In this document: piece by piece, positions 58,814 through 64,000 of the stretch
How the letters are laid out: each line of letters starts with the position of its first letter
Numbering within the stretch: position 1 is the stretch's first letter
The notes under the pieces: generated by a model
What the model saw: the letters and a program-made list of their open reading frames with translations, nothing else
Told to the model about the DNA's origin: nothing
Databases searched by the model: none
Made by a program: the position numbers and the translations under genes
Assembly: GCA_018873245.2 (NCBI GenBank)
Contig: JAEMBT020000005.1
Location: 414,001 to 478,000, forward strand
Length of the DNA: 64,000 nucleotides
Direction: 5' to 3'
Source: Archegozetes longisetosus
Lineage: Eukaryota; Arthropoda; Arachnida; Sarcoptiformes; Trhypochthoniidae

Positions 58814-61800
58814 ATTCTGTGTTCCCGCAGATGCAGCCCTAATTGAAATCAACGTTAACGATATAATTTCCTGAGTAAAGGATTCCCCGTTTGCTGTCAA
58901 TATACGTGTAGTAACGATAACTTATTACACGATAGTGGGATCGCTTAATACAATAGAAAAGTGCTCTCTCTATACCATTTTACCAATGATTGAGGAGATG
59001 GAAAAGATATTGGGATTTAAGCTATGAGACACCTCCCAATGCCACCGGATATTGTTCTTGTATTCGAGTTTCACATCGCTATCATAACAGTGCTCAGGAT
59101 TTTCAGTCATGATACTGGGATATATCTGGGATTTACAAAAACACTGGGTTCATAGTTTTAAATGTATAACAACACAATAGAGTCTAATAAAGTAACAAAA
59201 AATATTGAGAACATTAATCACTTGTGTAAACAGTATGAGATTTCAAAGTCATTCAATTTGGTCTGAGTGTATTTCAGTGTATACTAACTTTAAATAATTT
59301 ACAATTTAATACTATTCACAGCGACTTCCATTTAAATAAGTTTTACGCGCGATAACATTGTCAAATAGTATACAATTAAGTTGGGTAAATCATCAATAAT
59401 TGCAATCTACTCTTTAATTTTACAATTTATAAGTATTTCAGTCATTGAGCTGTGAATTGATTTTCATTTTATTTGGATTTAGATTTAGCAATAATCGAGT
59501 AGGAAAATTGCTGGCTTTTTTAAAAATTCAATATTATTTCACTCAAAGAAACAATTAAGCTGTTTTGGCACGAAATCAGGATTTGAGGCGATATTTTACA
59601 GTATTTTCTGGCTCGTTGCGAACACTTTGAATCAATTTTTTATTTCTCATTCTTCTCTTCTCGACATCGAAAGAAGAAAGAGTTGACAAAAATAGACTTA
59701 TAGTTTTACTAAACTTTTGTAATCGACTAGAAGTACAATACTTGCATAGAATAGATAAAAGCATCAGATTCTTTGCATTCATATCGACAAATGAGATAAA
59801 AAGCTTAAAAATAAAATTTAAACGTTGTTCAAAAATGATGCTTAAATATTTTGCTTTGCCTTTTTCAACAATGAACATTTGAATTTTGTATTGCATTCTA
59901 CTACTGCTAACTGTAAATGTTTTCATTGATATAATAAAAATGAAACGTTAACTCGTAAGTGAAGACAATGCATATACTATATGGTCATTTATCACGACTG
60001 TATCACTAGGAGGTAACTTAGCGTTCGGCTTAAATATCAACACCAGAAAAACTGAAATGGGCTTTCAATGCACAATAGAAGGAACAATATAGTGATACAA
60101 TATATTAAAACTTAGCATTTTTTGTGCTCTGCTTTAAGTCAATTCTCTTTTCAAAAATATCACTCTCTAGAGACTAATTTTTGGAGGGTTGGCGTGCAAT
60201 TGAGTGGCGAGAGAACTCTCAAAAGCTGGCAAAAAGTTATTTATAGTGACGTTAATGACTTTCGATATATGGCTACTAGAAAAAAGCTCGAGTAATGGAG
60301 TCGAGTGAACACTTCTCGAGCAAACGTCACTGTAGCTTAGAACATACTTTTTCTTTCTTCTTATCTATTTTTTATGTGTATAATAATGAAACGAAAAGTC
60401 ACTCAAATGTTTTTTGATTAAATTCCTTATTATTCAAGTTGTTTAAGTGTATTGATTACAGCACAGAAAAATATGGTTTATAAGTACCAATTTATGATCA
60501 CTACATTTGTTCAGTTTTGCGTGAGAGACAGACTTTGAGAGACACTTCCATTAAGTTTATCTTACGATGAAAATATCATAATTTAAAGCAAGTTTTATAT
60601 TTATGTTCAATTTATTCATCCTTTTTCCAAATTTTCAAATTATTTGTTACAACTATTTAAGGCATTCAGATAAAAGAAAAAGACAAAAATGAAACTTTTG
60701 TAACTGAAGCTTAAAAAATAATGTTGCAAGCCAACTTAAGTTCCCTCAAATAGTTAGAATAACTTATTCTTTTTGCTCATTCAATTTTATTGGATGTAAT
60801 TTTTAAATGACTCGACGCAATCAATAAAGCAAAAAACCACGACTGCAATGAAGAGTGAAGTCGATTGAAAGCTTCTGTCATCACTTATTACGGCACATGT
60901 CACACAACTCAAAGAGGGTTTATGAGATCAATTGACGCAATAAAATTGGATAAAATATTTTTATTCATATATTTCAATTCACAAAACGCGGCTTTTTTTT
61001 ATTAAGTTGAAAGTGCTCTAAAAATTATTGGCTATCATTTATTTGGTTCATGTTTTACCATAAAGTGTTCTCGTCGGATCCATTTCAAATATTTGACCAA
61101 TTCTTTTTAAATGTTTGCAATCCTATTTATTCATTTAACAATGAACCTCTAATTGCATGTTACTTCATACATAAACTTGCAAACTAAACAAAGTAAAACC
61201 AAATTTATGAATCGTTTAGAAACAAACTTAAGTTGATAAAAGAATTTTTTTTAATTGTAATTTTGGAAACTGTAAAGTTGTTCCGAAAGTACGAATACCT
61301 GCTGGTTTTCAACATTCGAGAAGAGTATACCCAGTAAGCAAACATTTTTCGACTTATTTTCTCAATGATTATTATGTTTATGTACATATAATAGGATTGA
61401 TAATGTGTTCACAAATTCATGTGCTTTACATTATTTTCGATAGAAAAGGATATAAATTATTGCATTACTTACTGCTGCTCTCAATAAAACGAAAGCCATT
61501 TAAATATAACAACCTATAGATTGTATTTATAGCATCATTTGACTGGTATTTGATACACAACGTGATTGAGACCACAAATAGCCTCATTTGGGTCACTAAA
61601 AGAATCCACGACATTATTAATGTTTTGATAGTAAAGCGAATACAATGTCATGTAATAAGTATATTGTGTCGAATAACTTTCTGTTCTCTATTGATCCCCC
61701 TTTGAGATGATTATGCTTTGATTTAGTGCCAGGCATTACAATACTTGGCTTTTTCAAATGGTCTCAATAGATTAAATACTTATAACCTGAAAGTTCGACA

Positions 61801-64000
61801 CACATTAAAGTATTAGTTGAAAACATGAAAAGTTCTGAAAACACTGCTTGGAGGAAGTACGTTTCAAGATTGCAACTATTCATAAAGTTATATAAATGTC
61901 AAAATACCGATGGTTTTCAGTTCAAATTCTCTTCAATAGAATCCAGTTATTATTTGGACTATAGTTTAATTACCCGAAGTGATTTAGTTTGATTACTTCT
62001 TAGACAACGATGACATTGTCGATTGCGCCAACTTTAAATTGACGTGTTTACAACTCATTTACGTTTATGCGTCATTGCTTTCAATATATATGTTAGATAT
62101 GCTGTCAGTTTTAAGACTCCTTTTGAATCTAAGATTCAAATTTGAAAATCTAAAAGATAAACACAGCTAAGTACGTATGCACCTTTAATAAACTTGACAT
62201 TTTTTCAACATTGAGATTGGCCGATCCACAATAATAACTTCTACGTAACAAAACTGGATAATAGTTATCGAAACTTCCTTTTTAATTGATTATTGACTTG
62301 TATTGTGATGACTATTTTACTTTCAGTTCAAAAGTATCTGTTAGGAAATGGATTGAAATGATAAATTATGCACAGATGTTCGGGCGGAGTAGTGGTCGGG
62401 TGGACAGTGGGTGTGTTTGAAGTGGTGCTACCCGTGGAAAATCAGAACAATCGTAAATAATAAACTGATGTATTAGTGGAACAGTGGTAGGGATGATACA
62501 AAACTGACTCACTTTTGTTATTATCAATAATATTGAACTAATGTTTAAATTAGTGGGTCTTTAGCTTTTTGTTGATCTCTATTTTGGGGGCACTAATAGC
62601 GGATGTCTGCAGAGACAGAGAGAGTCTAACTTACATGTTAGAGAAGAGATGAATGGCAATCAATACGTGGTCTTTCCTGAGCGCAACTTAACCCACAATA
62701 GCTTTATTATAGCATCCATTTATTTATTGATGATTATGAACTAACATTTTTCTCTTATTTTAAATGACAAAAGTACAATCATTTCATATTCCCAAACGGT
62801 GTGCGACAGTATTAAAACAATGTTTACTCTGGTAATCAGTTTTATATTACTAGGTACTAATTTAGTATTGTTTCCAAAGCATCTAAACATCAGTTTCCAA
62901 TTTTCTTCTAAGCATACCTTTTGGATCTTTGAGAGCTTTTCAAAGTCTTTCATTGGTTTTCAGTAATATCTTCGAGTGATTTCCGGTTATAAGTAGCGAT
63001 TCATGTTTTAGACCTAAACGATTTATTGAAAACTCAAATAAAACAGTTAACTGTAAGCCTAGAACTTTATTTCTACGCAGATATACCGCAAACATTTGGC
63101 TCTACGGTATACTGAATCAATTGAAGTGTATAACAAGGATAATGAGATTATAGACAGGGTAAAATAGTGAAAAAATAAATGCGACAAAAGTTCGAACGCT
63201 GGATCGGGAAAAAGCTACAATACCAGCAAATTTGGAGGCAGTAGAATGAAAGTAAATCTTTCTAACACTCTATTTCAAATGGAACACATTTTACGGGCAA
63301 TCTCTCGGGAAATTTCTATTGCAACACTAACTTAATGCTCGAATGATCGAATCATACCGGAGATAAATAGGAGTACTATTTAACATTTAGTATTTGCAAT
63401 CATATTACAGCATAAGGCACTGTCAAACAAATTTACATTTAAAAAGCAGTTGTAATATTAAATGGTTGACTCATTGTTAAGTATCGATAAGTTAACCACA
63501 AACATAAAAAATTGAAACCTCTAGTGGTTAGTGATAAGAATCTCCGGTTTCAAGCCATTTGGGACACATATAACTTACTTCAATGTGAAATTATTATTAA
63601 TCATTTTTTCGCTTAACCATTTTTTCAATAAGAAATTTAACACTTCAATGATCTATAAATTGATCTAATATACCAGAGAATTCATTTCTGTCTGTGAGTC
63701 AAAATGATTTAAATGTCTAATCGCTTATGATTAATAGCAGAAATACTGATAAGGTTTTCATTTCGAAGCTAATCAATCAATCGATGTGTATGCATAATGT
63801 TGCGTAGTTTTCATTACAAGAATACAATTTAAAATACTCAAACTTCACTCTTAAAGAAGTTGTCTTGTGCTTTTGGAAACTTTGAAACTGTAGCCTTAGG
63901 CAAAATAATCGGTGCTGAATCGTCCAAATCTCGGAATCGGCTGAGCGAAACTCTACACTCAGTCGTGTAAGGCTTGCTACAAATTAGCAGTCAGAGTCAG

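Larger units (their letters stand above)
47243..64000. other. Gene desert downstream of the homeobox gene
   Basis: 16.8 kb in which I find no supportable gene on either strand. Open frames are short, AT-rich and without motifs. The region contains most of the long CT/GA arrays of the window (listed separately) and scattered GC-richer islands around 53320-53420, 54560-54640, 55790-55870, 57880-57950 and 62378-62450. These could be enhancers or an exon of a gene beyond the window. Confidence 0.5.

Noticed and set aside
1-64000. tRNA or rRNA genes, and retrovirus-like elements
   Set aside because: I looked for box A/B pairs, rRNA-like GC-rich blocks, long terminal repeats and gag/pol motifs and found none that I could support, apart from one weak A-box match at 41600.

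Overview
The window is 64 kb of AT-rich (roughly 70 percent by eye) nuclear DNA from an arthropod. I read eleven protein genes with good support. Most introns are short (61-80 nt), with a few of 2-4 kb. The gene set (a Pox meso/Pax1/9 gene, an ANTP-class homeobox gene, an arthropod-type CUB protein, WDR60) is animal. The AT-richness, tiny introns and content fit a chelicerate such as a mite best, but the species is an inference I cannot test here. All gene models come from reading splice sites and family motifs by hand. For each multi-exon model the exon lengths sum to a whole number of codons.

Layout. 1-9.5 kb holds a Pax1/9 (Pox meso) gene behind a long gene-free upstream stretch. 9.5-13.3 kb is empty. 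13.3-16.7 kb is WDR60/DYNC2I1 (dynein-2 intermediate chain) in nine exons. 16.7-21.1 kb holds a ~490-bp inverted-repeat element and a decayed ~1.6-kb Tc1/mariner-like DNA transposon. 21.1-22.1 kb is NSMCE3 (MAGE domain, SMC5/6 complex). 22.5-23.5 kb (minus) is a two-exon secreted GH46 chitosanase, a bacterial-type enzyme and the best candidate for horizontal transfer. 24.5-25.0 kb is a near-perfect 185-bp hairpin. 26.3-29.4 kb is an acylphosphatase-fold gene with a 17-nt microexon and both catalytic positions changed. 29.7-30.8 kb (minus) is eIF3k, divergent from ANAPC13 at 31.2 kb. 31.7-32.8 kb (minus) is an unrecognised two-exon gene. 34.1-35.8 kb is an EPHX4-type epoxide hydrolase. 36.1-40.2 kb (minus) is a secreted CUB protein whose largest intron hosts an opposite-strand, intronless TSSK-like pseudokinase. 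42.7-47.2 kb is an ANTP-class homeobox gene with an eh1-like repressor motif. 47.2-64 kb is a gene desert carrying most of the long CT/GA microsatellites and probably holding regulatory DNA.

The genes do not form one pathway. The housekeeping genes (eIF3k, ANAPC13, NSMCE3) sit packed in the middle. The two developmental transcription factors lie at the outer sides and are the ones with multi-kilobase introns and large empty flanks. I saw no rRNA gene, no convincing tRNA gene, no CRISPR array and no retrovirus-like element.
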